Assembly: GCA_002508705.1 (NCBI GenBank)
Contig: DAYL01000033.1
Location: forward strand, 184,013-219,778
Direction: 5' to 3'
DNA from: Methanoculleus sp. UBA374
Lineage (GTDB): Archaea > Halobacteriota > Methanomicrobia > Methanomicrobiales > Methanoculleaceae
DNA length: 35,766 bases
The position numbers were made by a program, and so were the translations under genes. Below, one piece after another: positions 1 through 7,911 of this stretch. The stretch's first letter is position 1. The number at the start of each line of letters is the position of its first letter. The notes beneath the pieces are model-generated. The model was not told the origin of the DNA, searched no databases, and was given only the letters and a program-made list of their open reading frames with translations.

Positions 1-249
1 ACGAAGGAGTCGTTCTCTTCCCACCTCGTCGGGGTGTGTAAGGGCCGTGAGGTTCCCGACCACCTCCGCGAGGGCCAGTGGGAGTGGAACGCCATCCTGG
101 ACGGTCATGAGAAGATGTTCCGCGACGGGAAGGAGGTACCCTTCAAGCCCGGAAACGCCTTCACCACGCCGCCTGGGGGTCAGGCACGCCGTCGCCGCCG
201 GTAAGGAGGATGCCGCACTGCTCGCAGTATTTGTTCCCGATCCGAAATG
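1..249 (+). pseudogene. Cupin-domain protein, truncated and frameshifted copy
   Basis: This is a decayed second copy of the intact cupin gene at 2559-2948. Reading from base 1 gives a protein matching residues from about 48 onward of that cupin (SSHLV, EVPDHL, QWEWN, ILDG, FKPG, TTPPG). Around 171-181 there is one extra base relative to the intact copy, so the reading frame shifts. The last part (VRHAVAAGKED to VFVPDPK, stop at 247-249) is readable only in another frame. The 5' end lies outside the window. Similarity continues about 50 bases past the stop. I infer a duplication followed by decay; a sequencing error at the extra base is the alternative. Confidence 0.8.
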
Positions 250-529
250 ATGGCGGGGTTTCCCGTCTCATTCTTCATACCGCATCTCTGCGTCAGGTGC
301 CCGGGGGCACCTTCAATATCCGCCTCATTCTTTTTTTCAAATAAAGGAGTATTAACCCCGCGATGGCGTCATCCGGTTCACCGTCTACCGGGGTATCCGT
401 GGACCCGTGCCCCGGTGAATTCGATCAACTCATTCTTCATTTCCCCCGGTTGTCCGGGCCCGGAGAATATGGCTGCACCGGGCCGGCTACGCCGTTCCGG
501 TGCGCGGAACGTCACTTCCCCCGCCGCGC

Positions 530-722
530 ATACTCCTCGATGATCCACCGGCGAAGTCCCGCACCGGGGCGGCGCCGGGATTTTCTCTGGTATTCCGACG
601 ATCGGCACCTCCGCGAGGTCCGCCTCCCCGATAGCCGGGTCCTCTGAGATCCGGGCGATGAGCGGGATATCGCTCGTTGTGGCGACATCGTCCCGCCCCG
701 GTTGATTCTCAGACCCGACCGT
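530..722 (-). pseudogene. Possible response-regulator receiver remnant
   Basis: On the minus strand a stretch including TTSDIPLIARISEDPAIGEA resembles the C-terminal half of methanogen receiver domains, which typically carry a DIPVI-like strand, a helix with D..A...A and then a GY..KP loop. Here the phosphoacceptor Asp and the conserved Lys are not convincingly present and no sensible start precedes it. It sits beside a PAS-like remnant in the opposite orientation. I read it as a dead fragment of a two-component gene; the match is weak and made by eye. Confidence 0.25.
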
Positions 723-817
723 CATGCGGAATAGCAAGAGAGTCCGGCAGTCCGGACCTATCTCTCCGATATGCAGCATGCCGAGGACAGCACGAACCAC
801 AGGATGTCACAACAGAG

Positions 818-1093
818 CACCTGGCCTTCAAGGAAACCCGGTACCGGTCGCTCTTCTTGACCCGCGTCCTGGAGACCGAAAAGCCCGAGTTCCTGCCTCC
901 TCTCCAGTACCGGAAGGAGCGTTCCTCTCCGTGGACCTGGCACTCTATCTTCAAGTTGCCCTCCGGAGAGATAGCATCGTTTATGATCGGCGTCTCGGAT
1001 GCTGTCCGCGAGGAGGCTGAAGCGCCGTTCCGGGCATGCGAAGCTTATGTGGCGCAGGAGACGGACTCTTCAGAAACGAATATCTATCTTTAG
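818..1093 (+). pseudogene. Possible PAS-domain sensor remnant
   Basis: The last 90 or so codons of an open stretch ending at 1093 include WTWHSIFKLPSGEIASFMIG followed by VSDAVREEAEAPFRACEAY. This resembles the end of a PAS domain (W..sif.l.dG....f.g...D.T...eAE..lr..e.y), the linker that usually leads into the next PAS or kinase domain. No kinase domain follows and the upstream codons do not look coding. I infer a degraded piece of a sensor histidine kinase. It could instead be chance similarity in a noncoding region. Confidence 0.3.
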
Positions 1094-1524
1094 TGTTGAA
1101 CGTAGCGTTTCCCCTGCTCCGGGAGTACGGTCTCCGGTTTTCACCTATCTCTGATTAAACTCCTGCAATCCACGCTTTGATTCGGATATTCTCTAAGAAT
1201 AGCAATCTCTCCTGCGGGGGAGACCCATGCGGAGTTATGGCATTATCGAATATCTACTATCGTTACCTTGGTATTGCTGATCAATAAACGACAGTTATAT
1301 CTGTAGTCACAACCACAATCCATGCTGTGGACACTTAGTCCGCACACGACAAATCGGAAGAAACCATCTACGGGGTAGGACAGCTGCGGCCCGCCACAAA
1401 TAAGTGGGATTGATGTGCGAGCCCCAGCCACCGTACCAGTGCTTTTGTTGGCGCTGGTGACGTATCAAGATTTGGGTAGATCTGCCCCCGGATAGGTATC
1501 TTTGCCGATTGTCAGGAGATCAGT
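1094..1524. other. Intergenic region upstream of adf
   Basis: No credible gene is seen. The region is less GC-rich than its surroundings. It has AT-rich, TATA-like stretches near 1291-1298 (ttatat) and 1397-1404 (caaataag), and a short palindrome attct-cta-agaat near 1188-1200. The adf ribosome binding site AGGAG lies at 1514-1518, six bases before the ATG. I cannot decide which TATA-like site, if any, drives adf. Confidence 0.45.
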
Positions 1525-2517
1525 ATGAAGACGCAAATCGGTTATTTTGCATCCCTGGAGCAGTACCGCCCAACGGATGCGCTTGAACAGGCAATCAGAG
1601 CAGAAAAGGTCGGCTTCGACTCGATCTGGGTAGATGACCACTTCCACCCCTGGTACCACGAGAACGCGCAGTCTGCGCAGGCCTGGGCCTGGATGGGCGC
1701 GGCGCTTCAGGCCACCAAGAACGTGTTCTTCTCGACCTGTATCACCTGCCCTATCCTCAGGTACAACCCGGCAATCGTCGCACAGACGTTCGCCACCCTC
1801 CGGGCGATGTACCCCGGGCGGGTCGGGGTCGCCGTGGGCGCCGGTGAGGCGATGAACGAGGTTCCGGTCACCGGAAAATGGCCGAGCGTTGCCGAGCGGC
1901 AGGACATGACCGTCGAGGCCATTGAAGTGATGCGGAAACTCTGGGAGAGCAAAGAACCGGTCACCTTCAAGGGCAAGTACTTCACGCTCGACAAGGCGTT
2001 CATGTACACCAAGCCCACGGATGAGGTTCCGCTCTACTTCAGCGGCCTCGGACCCAAGGGCGCAAAACTCGCCGGCATGTACGGCGACCACCTCATGACC
2101 GTTGCAGCCGCCCCCTCGGTCCTCAAGAACGTCACCATCCCCAAGTTTGAGGAAGGTGCGAAGGAGGCCGGGAAAGATCCGAGCAAGATGGAGCACGCCA
2201 TGCTGATCTGGTACTCCGTCGACACCGACTACGACAAAGCGGTCGAGGGCAACCGGTTCTGGGCAGGATGCCTCGTCCCCTCGATGTTCAAATACAAGGT
2301 CTACGATCCGAAGGAGGTCCAGCTCCACGCGAACCTTGTCCACTCCAATACCATCAAGGAAAACTACATGTGCGCCACAAACGCCGAAGAGATGATCAAG
2401 GAGATCGAGCGGTTCAAGGATGCAGGCATCAACCACTTCTGCCTCGGGAACTCCAGCCCGAACGTGAACGCAGGCATCGATATCTTCAAGGAGATCATTC
2501 CTGCCGTCACGGATTGA
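1525..2517 (+). CDS. adf: F420-dependent secondary alcohol dehydrogenase
   Basis: This 330-residue protein is a bacterial-luciferase-like (TIM-barrel) F420 oxidoreductase. It is nearly the same, from memory, as Adf of Methanoculleus thermophilicus, which oxidises secondary alcohols such as 2-propanol to ketones while reducing coenzyme F420; the reduced F420 then feeds CO2 reduction to methane. Active-site residues known for Adf are present: His39 and Trp43 in DDHFHPW, and Glu108 in GAGEAMNE. Cys72-Ile73, the non-prolyl cis peptide that binds F420, is also there. The start has AGGAG at 1514-1518. It differs from methylene-H4MPT reductase (Mer) and F420-glucose-6-phosphate dehydrogenase, its relatives. 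A T-run at 2541-2547 follows the stop and may end its transcript. Confidence 0.92.
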   Translation: MKTQIGYFASLEQYRPTDALEQAIRAEKVGFDSIWVDDHFHPWYHENAQSAQAWAWMGAALQATKNVFFSTCITCPILRYNPAIVAQTFATLRAMYPGRVGVAVGAGEAMNEVPVTGKWPSVAERQDMTVEAIEVMRKLWESKEPVTFKGKYFTLDKAFMYTKPTDEVPLYFSGLGPKGAKLAGMYGDHLMTVAAAPSVLKNVTIPKFEEGAKEAGKDPSKMEHAMLIWYSVDTDYDKAVEGNRFWAGCLVPSMFKYKVYDPKEVQLHANLVHSNTIKENYMCATNAEEMIKEIERFKDAGINHFCLGNSSPNVNAGIDIFKEIIPAVTD

Positions 2518-2558
2518 ACCGGACTTTCCCGGAACGTCCCTTTTTTTGGCGAAAAACG

Positions 2559-2948
2559 ATGGAAGACCAGAATATTGTCCGGCTCATGGAGGAGGGTCTC
2601 GTCTTCTTCCCTGCAGAGAAAGCGGGCAGACGACCCGTGTGGAATTCTAATCCGGCGTGGACCGGTGTCGCTCTGGCGGACCTTGCGCCGGGAGCGGATA
2701 CGAAGGGGTTATTCTCTTCCCACCTCGTCAGGGTGCGGAAAGGCTGTGAGGTTCCCGACCATCTCCACGAGAGTCAATGGGAGTGGAACACCATCCTGGA
2801 CGGTTATGGGAAGATGATCCTCGACGGGAGGGAGATATCCTTCAAGCCCGGAGACTCCTTCACCACGCCGCCCGGTGTCAGGCACGCCGTCGCCGCTGAT
2901 AAGGAGGATATCGCGCTGCTCGCAGTATTTGTTCCCGACCCGAAGTGA
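2559..2948 (+). CDS. Cupin-domain protein
   Basis: A 129-residue small single-domain cupin lying 41 bases after adf on the same strand. The beta-barrel motifs are visible: motif 1 around VPDHLHESQWEWNTILDG (metal-ligand-like His, Gln and Glu) and motif 2 around FKPGDSFTTPPGVRHAV, with PG....P.g..H. Substrate and reaction are unknown; proteins of this type bind a metal or a small ligand. The frame stays open further upstream into adf, but the ATG at 2559 in the intergenic gap fits the cupin N-terminus. Its 3' two-thirds is duplicated in decayed form at 1-249. Linkage to adf suggests, but does not show, a related role. Confidence 0.8.
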   Translation: MEDQNIVRLMEEGLVFFPAEKAGRRPVWNSNPAWTGVALADLAPGADTKGLFSSHLVRVRKGCEVPDHLHESQWEWNTILDGYGKMILDGREISFKPGDSFTTPPGVRHAVAADKEDIALLAVFVPDPK

Positions 2949-3062
2949 CAGCAGGGGTTTCCCGTCTCATTCTCCCCGGTACCGCACATCCGCATCCGGC
3001 GAAAGTCCGGGTGCGGATTTTTCCGCCTCCGATCATCCTTTCACCTGGGGAACGTCCGGATA

Positions 3063-3311
3063 TTATCTTCTTACCGTCTCTTCCTCGCCCTTTGCCCTTG
3101 CTGCGGCGCGGCCGATCCAGATCGTCGCGAGCACCGCGATGATCGTCACGACGATGGCATACGCCATCATTGCGACAAGCGAACTCTGATCTCCGAAGAT
3201 GATCCTGAAGAGCTCCTGGATGGCTTCGTTCCACGCGAGAGCGGCGACCAGGCCGAATGCGGCCGTGATAAGGGCCGCTATATTTCCAATGACCTCTGCC
3301 TTGAATGCCAT
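3063..3311 (-). CDS. Small two-helix membrane protein (DUF5654-like)
   Basis: An 82-residue protein with two hydrophobic segments, about residues 8-28 (IAALITAAFGLVAALAW) and 44-68 (SSLVAMMAYAIVVTIIAVLA), joined by NEAIQELFRIIFGDQ, and a charged C-terminal tail. This pattern matches the small archaeal DUF5654 family; its function is unknown. The ATG at 3311 is preceded by a TATA-like site on the minus strand at about 3344-3352, at the right distance for a short leader. It is divergent from the helicase gene at 3544. Confidence 0.75.
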   Translation of the reverse strand: MAFKAEVIGNIAALITAAFGLVAALAWNEAIQELFRIIFGDQSSLVAMMAYAIVVTIIAVLATIWIGRAAARAKGEEETVRR

Positions 3312-3343
3312 AGCATCATCACCAGGGAGCGGTGAGCGTCGTT

Positions 3344-3352
3344 GTATATAAT
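3344..3352 (-). promoter_or_regulatory. TATA box for the small membrane protein gene
   Basis: On the minus strand this reads attatatac. It lies about 33-41 bases upstream of the ATG at 3311, which predicts a transcript with a short leader. This is inference from sequence and spacing. Confidence 0.5.
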
Positions 3353-3543
3353 GGTTCCGGGAACGGACGCTCCGGGACGGCGCCGCGCGGCGTTGACGCT
3401 CCCGCAGGCCAGATGCGCATCTTCGTCCCGCAGATCCCGGCAGGGGCTCTCACTTTTTTCCGGCACGGCGTCGTGCGGCCCTTCCTTCACTTTCGCTCCG
3501 GGCACCCAAACTACATTGGGATCGGCCGTCGACGTATAATGCA

Positions 3544-5556
3544 ATGGATACCCTCGACGACTGGTTCCCTTACCGGGAGTACAGGCCCCACCAGCGGGAG
3601 ATGCTTGAAGCGGCCGCATCTGTCGCGCGCGACGGCGGTATTGTCATGATCGATGCGCCGACCGGGAGCGGCAAATCGAGCGTGGTCTCCGCGCTCCTTG
3701 CCGAGAGCCGGGGACGCAAAGTGCTCGTCGCTGTCCGCACCATCAGCCAGCTCTCCACGTTCATGCGCGAGCTTGAACTCATCCGGGAGAAGCGCGGCGA
3801 TCTCAGGTTCGCCTACCTCATTGGCAAGTCCAGCATGTGCCCGCTCGGCGGGGAGGGAGATATCTACCGGCGGTGCGAGGGTGTCAAGGCCTTCTCGACG
3901 GCGCTGATACGGGAACGGGCGCAGAAGGGATCGCTCGTCCCGGCAAACGACCGCCAGATAAAGCAGCAGATCCGGAAGATGGACCCGGACCACCCGCTCA
4001 TCTGCCCCTACTTCATTCACGGCAAATCGTTTGTGGAGCCCGAGGACGCGGGATTGAAGATGATCCCGTCGGCAGCCCTGCGCGTCCGGGCCGAGCGGGT
4101 GAGCACCGAGTTGATCTGGCCCGACCAGCTCGCCGGGTTCTGCGGCGACATCTGCCCCTACGAGACGATGATGCACGCCGCCCGGGACGCCGACGTGGTC
4201 CTCGTGAACTTCTACCACCTCTTTGACGACGTCATCCGGGAGCAACTCTACCTCTCGCTCGGGATCGAGGGGCACGACACCCTGCTGCTCATCGACGAGG
4301 CGCATAACTGCGGCGATGTCGTCCAGAGCATCGAGAGCGTGATGATCGAGGAGCGCGACATCGTCCAGGCCGGGCACGAACTTTCCGGGCGCCGGCGGTC
4401 CCAGCACCAGGCGGACGCCGTCAGCCAGATCCTGCCGCAGATCACCCGGTTCATGGATGCGCTCAAAGCCTCGCACGAGGTTGAGGACTGGTTCGACCCC
4501 GCCATCTTCCAGCGGATGATCCTCTCGGGCACGCTCTACCGGAGCGTGGAGGAGGTCGTGGACGACCTCCTCAAGATCAGCGAGGGGATCCGCGAGAAGA
4601 ACATGCAGGCGGGCGAATTCCGGGAGAGCGCGATTGAGCGGCTGACCGAGTTCTTCTACCGGATCTTCCGGTCCGCGGCCGACCCGGCGTACCTCACGGT
4701 CTACCGGAAGGAGGACGACGGCACGGTGGCGCTTGAGGTGAGAAATATCGACCCGAGTACCAAACTTCAGGATATCGCCCAGGCGCACGCCTGCTCCGTG
4801 ATGATCTCCGGGACACTCTCTCCCATCGAGAGTTACCGCCGCTACTACTTCGGCGATCTCCCCGTCACCGCGATCTCGCTTCCGAACGCTTTTCCCCCGG
4901 AAAACCGCCGCATCCTCTGCGCAAACGATATCACCACCGCTTACTCGATGCGCCGGGACAGAGAGAACCTTGCGCGGGTCGAGGACTACATCACCACGTT
5001 TGCCGCCCTCTCGGGGAACCTTGCAATCTACTTCCCCTCCTATGACCTCTTGAACACCTTTGCGGAGCGGTGCACCCCCCGGATCAAAAGGAAACAGATC
5101 TACGTTGAGTCCAAGGATGCTACGGCCTCAGCCGCGATGCTTCGTGAGTTCATGGCCCTTCCCGGGACGGGCCGCTCCGGCACCCTCTTTGCGGTCTGCG
5201 GCGGCAAGTGGAGCGAGGGACTGGACTACCGGGGCGAGATGCTCGCGGGAGCACTCGTTATCGGTCTCCCGCTCGCGCCGTTCAACCGCGTCCGCCGGAT
5301 GGTGATCGACTACTTCAGGATGAAGTTCGGCGATGAGGGAGAGTTCATCAGTTACACCCTTCCGGCGGTCAACCGTGCCCTGCAGGCGCTCGGGAGAGTG
5401 CTCCGGACGCCCGAGGACCGGGGGATGCTCGTTCTCGGGGACCGGCGGTTCCTGGAACCCCGGGTTCATGCCGGGCTGCCGCCGTGGATGCAGGAGGAGA
5501 TGGCGGCGTGCACCCTCGACCTCTTCCGAAAGGAGGCCGGCAGATGGCGATCCTGA
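3544..5556 (+). CDS. XPD/Rad3-like DNA helicase (superfamily 2)
   Basis: A 670-residue ATP-dependent DNA helicase of the XPD/DinG type, which unwinds DNA 5' to 3' in repair. Visible motifs are Walker A APTGSGKSS (38-46), the DEAH box LLIDEAH (248-254), a motif III/IV-like MISGTLSPIES, and a motif VI-like region with QALGRVLRTPEDRG. Cysteines at 99, 111, 154, 200 and 204 lie between Walker A and the DEAH box, where XPD proteins hold a [4Fe-4S] cluster; four of them probably do so here. Its end overlaps the alkyltransferase gene by 13 bases, which suggests a shared transcript of DNA-repair genes. Whether it is the XPD orthologue or a DinG-like relative is not settled. Confidence 0.88.
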   Translation: MDTLDDWFPYREYRPHQREMLEAAASVARDGGIVMIDAPTGSGKSSVVSALLAESRGRKVLVAVRTISQLSTFMRELELIREKRGDLRFAYLIGKSSMCPLGGEGDIYRRCEGVKAFSTALIRERAQKGSLVPANDRQIKQQIRKMDPDHPLICPYFIHGKSFVEPEDAGLKMIPSAALRVRAERVSTELIWPDQLAGFCGDICPYETMMHAARDADVVLVNFYHLFDDVIREQLYLSLGIEGHDTLLLIDEAHNCGDVVQSIESVMIEERDIVQAGHELSGRRRSQHQADAVSQILPQITRFMDALKASHEVEDWFDPAIFQRMILSGTLYRSVEEVVDDLLKISEGIREKNMQAGEFRESAIERLTEFFYRIFRSAADPAYLTVYRKEDDGTVALEVRNIDPSTKLQDIAQAHACSVMISGTLSPIESYRRYYFGDLPVTAISLPNAFPPENRRILCANDITTAYSMRRDRENLARVEDYITTFAALSGNLAIYFPSYDLLNTFAERCTPRIKRKQIYVESKDATASAAMLREFMALPGTGRSGTLFAVCGGKWSEGLDYRGEMLAGALVIGLPLAPFNRVRRMVIDYFRMKFGDEGEFISYTLPAVNRALQALGRVLRTPEDRGMLVLGDRRFLEPRVHAGLPPWMQEEMAACTLDLFRKEAGRWRS

Positions 5557-5996
5557 CCGGATCGTGCCGATTCGGCCTCTGGTATGTCCACGTGACGTGG
5601 CAGGACGACCTCGTCTATCGGGTACGGTTCGCTCGCACGGGCCTTCCCGGTCCGGTCCCCGATGAGGTCGTGCGCTACTGTGCCGGGCGGCCGGCCGACC
5701 TCTCCTCATTCCGGAGCATCGCAACCGAGGGGGACTCAACCTTTGCGAGGATCTACCGTGCGGTTCGTGCGGTTCCCCGCGGGGAGACCGTCACCTACGG
5801 CGAGATCGCCCGGCGCGTCGGGACCGCGCCCCGTGCGGTCGGATCGGCGATGGCGAAAAATCCGACCCCGCTTGTGGTGCCCTGCCACCGTGTCGTTGCA
5901 AAGACCGGGCTCGGGGGGTTCTCCCCGGACGTGACGATCAAAGAGGCCCTGCTCGCCATGGAGCGCCGGGAGAGAGTGGGAGGAGTTAACAGGTAA
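5544..5996 (+). CDS. ogt: Methylated-DNA--[protein]-cysteine S-methyltransferase
   Basis: A 150-residue suicide repair protein that moves alkyl groups from O6-alkylguanine in DNA to its own cysteine. The active-site motif PCHRV is at 113-117 with acceptor Cys114. The winged-helix region with TYGEIARRVG and RAVGSAMAKNP precedes it, and the GGFS loop follows. The N-terminal ribonuclease-like domain is short, as in other archaeal Ogt proteins. I chose the ATG at 5544, which overlaps the helicase stop by 13 bases; an upstream in-frame start at 5484 would lie well inside the helicase gene and adds residues that do not look like the family. Confidence 0.9.
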   Translation: MAILTGSCRFGLWYVHVTWQDDLVYRVRFARTGLPGPVPDEVVRYCAGRPADLSSFRSIATEGDSTFARIYRAVRAVPRGETVTYGEIARRVGTAPRAVGSAMAKNPTPLVVPCHRVVAKTGLGGFSPDVTIKEALLAMERRERVGGVNR

Positions 5997-6022
5997 CTCC
6001 GCATATAGTACACCCGAGTCCA

Positions 6023-6934
6023 ATGAAGATCGTGGTCCTGGGTGCGGGGGCGGTCGGCCTGACCGTCGCCGCAAAATTATCCCGCGTCGCGGACGTTCAT
6101 GCCGTTGCCCGAAAGCGGCATGCGGACGCGATACGGAAACGGGGTTTCCTGATGACCGGAATCTGGGGGGAGGGGGCATACCGTTTCAGCTGCTCCGAGG
6201 ACCTCCCCGAGATGTGGCGGGATGCCGATTACTATATCATTACCGCAAAGTCTACCGATACCGGGGAGATCTGCCGTCAGTTCGCAGATTCCATCAGAGG
6301 CCGGCCGGTGGTGAGCCTTCAGAACGGCATCGGGAACGAGGAGATCATCGGGACCTTCACCGACCGGACCATCGGCGCCATGATCATCACCGGGTTCGAG
6401 TGGCAGGACGACGCATCGGTCCATGTCTCGGTGGAGGCGGCGCCCATGAAACTGGGGCGCTACCCGTCCGGCACGAACGACGCGGTTGAGTCTCTTGCGG
6501 CCCTCCTCCGGCGGGCCGGTATCCGTGCGGAGGCGACCGCTACGGTTCGGACCGATATCTGGAGTAAAACCCTTTATAACTGTGCGTTAAACCCGCTCGG
6601 CGCCGTCATGAACGTTCCCTACGGCGCGCTCACCGACCCGCATGCCTGGGCGATCGTCACCGCAATCGTCCGGGAGGCTTACCGGGTGGCGGAGGCCGAG
6701 GGTGTCGCCCTTCCCTGGGAGGCGCCGGAGGCGTACCTGGATTACCTCCGAACCGGGCAGATCCCGGCGACGGCCGCCCACCACTCGTCGATGCTCCAGG
6801 ACCTCGCTCTCGGGCGAAAAACCGAGATCGACTTCATGAACGGCGCGGTCGCGGCCCTCGCCCGGAAACATGGGATCGACGCACCGTATAACACCTGCAT
6901 CACGGAATTGATCCACTTTCGGGAACGGCTCTGA
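6023..6934 (+). CDS. panE: 2-dehydropantoate 2-reductase (ketopantoate reductase)
   Basis: A 303-residue cytosolic enzyme that reduces 2-dehydropantoate to pantoate in coenzyme A synthesis. The N-terminal Rossmann motif GAGAVG is at 7-12. LQNG at 99-102 and the helix SKTLYNCALNPLGAV, carrying the catalytic Lys182 and substrate-binding Asn186 and Asn190, match the family. Length is normal. It begins 26 bases after ogt and is followed 19 bases later by the MobA-like gene, so the four genes from 3544 to 7571 may be co-transcribed. ApbA/PanE paralogues of unknown substrate exist, so the exact substrate is inferred. Confidence 0.85.
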   Translation: MKIVVLGAGAVGLTVAAKLSRVADVHAVARKRHADAIRKRGFLMTGIWGEGAYRFSCSEDLPEMWRDADYYIITAKSTDTGEICRQFADSIRGRPVVSLQNGIGNEEIIGTFTDRTIGAMIITGFEWQDDASVHVSVEAAPMKLGRYPSGTNDAVESLAALLRRAGIRAEATATVRTDIWSKTLYNCALNPLGAVMNVPYGALTDPHAWAIVTAIVREAYRVAEAEGVALPWEAPEAYLDYLRTGQIPATAAHHSSMLQDLALGRKTEIDFMNGAVAALARKHGIDAPYNTCITELIHFRERL

Positions 6935-6953
6935 CGGCCGGAAAGGGAGGAAT

Positions 6954-7571
6954 ATGCGGTCTGCGATTGTTCTTGTTGGTGGAGCGGCACGGCGTGCCGG
7001 CGGACGGGAGAAGTACTTCTTTACCTTCCGGGGCAGGACGTTCATCGACCGGCTCATCGAGACCCTGCAGGAAGTGGTGGACGAGATCGTGGCGGTCGCA
7101 CGGGACCCCGGGCAGTGCGAACGATTCTGTCATCTCGAGAATATCCGGTGCATACCGGATATCCGCAAAGACCTTGGACCCATCGGCGGTCTGCACGCGG
7201 GGGCGTTTGCGGTGCACGGCGAGTATGTCTTCGTTGTTGCGTGCGATATGCCCTGCGTCAATCCACGGGTGGTGACGATGCTCTTTGACGCCGCTGTCGG
7301 CTACGATGCTGCCATTCCGTGCTGGAACGCCGATATGCTCGAGCCGCTTCACGCGGTTTACCGGACGGGCGCATTGATCGGGTACCTGGAGGAGCATGAG
7401 TCGCTCTCGCTCCGCGCAATGGTGAGGAGTCTCAATACCCGATACGTGCACATGGAGGAGATCCGCAAGATCGACCCGGACCTGCTGACGTTTACGAACA
7501 TCAACAACCTGGAAGACCTGGAGACGATCGACCCGTCGGCGGAGCAGGGCCGGGACGATGTATCCGGGTAG
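6954..7571 (+). CDS. mobA: MobA-like molybdenum cofactor guanylyltransferase
   Basis: A 205-residue nucleotidyltransferase. The N-terminal signature LVGGAARRAGGREK (7-20) corresponds to the L.GG.s.RmG..K nucleotide-binding loop, GPIGG is at 75-79, and the metal-binding Asp is in VACDMP (Asp98). MobA attaches GMP to molybdopterin; in methanogens the product serves formylmethanofuran dehydrogenase and formate dehydrogenase. The ribosome binding site GGGAGG at 6945-6950 lies just before the ATG. About 10 C-terminal residues after EDLETID look disordered. Related nucleotidyltransferases (CofC, MocA) are possible alternatives, but the motif order favours MobA. Confidence 0.8.
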   Translation: MRSAIVLVGGAARRAGGREKYFFTFRGRTFIDRLIETLQEVVDEIVAVARDPGQCERFCHLENIRCIPDIRKDLGPIGGLHAGAFAVHGEYVFVVACDMPCVNPRVVTMLFDAAVGYDAAIPCWNADMLEPLHAVYRTGALIGYLEEHESLSLRAMVRSLNTRYVHMEEIRKIDPDLLTFTNINNLEDLETIDPSAEQGRDDVSG

Positions 7572-7911
7572 CAGGGATTAGCCGGCGTCCGCACCCGGCT
7601 CATGCGCCGGCGGTATGCAAAAACTCCTTCTCCCTCGGGGCACGTCTTCTTCGCGTGAGCCCGTGTCGCTTCCTGGAGCCCTTTTTTCCACTAACTATTC
7701 TCAGGGTAATTCGTGCGCCCCGGCAACCCCGGGCTGCTCCGGATTGGAGCAGGGCGGGAACCGGCGGAGACCTCCGGGGCGTCGGGCCGGTACGCTTCCC
7801 CGAAAAATATATATGCTCTCTCTCTCTAGTCTGGGCCCGATGTCATTTGGGGAAGTGGCTTTGACCCGCTCTACCGCCGGGCGCCCGGGCGGTTCCGGGA
7901 TTACATGGGCA
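7572..7911. other. Intergenic region with TATA box before the propeller gene
   Basis: No gene is convincing in this stretch. It contains a strong TATA-like run (gene side plus strand) at 7804-7813. The frame of the next gene is open through here, but the translation before 7840 does not look coding. Confidence 0.5.
7804..7813 (+). promoter_or_regulatory. TATA box for the secreted propeller gene
   Basis: The run aaaatatata is the best archaeal TATA match in this stretch. A start of transcription about 25 bases downstream would fall near 7835, almost at the in-frame ATG 7840 and about 75 bases before the preferred ATG 7912. Confidence 0.55.

Noticed and set aside
1525..2517. Calling the first enzyme methylene-H4MPT reductase (Mer).
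   Set aside because: It keeps the Adf-specific residues (His39, Trp43, Glu108, Cys72-Ile73) and its sequence matches the Adf type, not Mer.
3511..4788. A 425-codon open frame on the minus strand opposite the helicase.
   Set aside because: It is a shadow of the GC-rich helicase gene; the translation lacks motifs and the plus-strand protein has clear ones.
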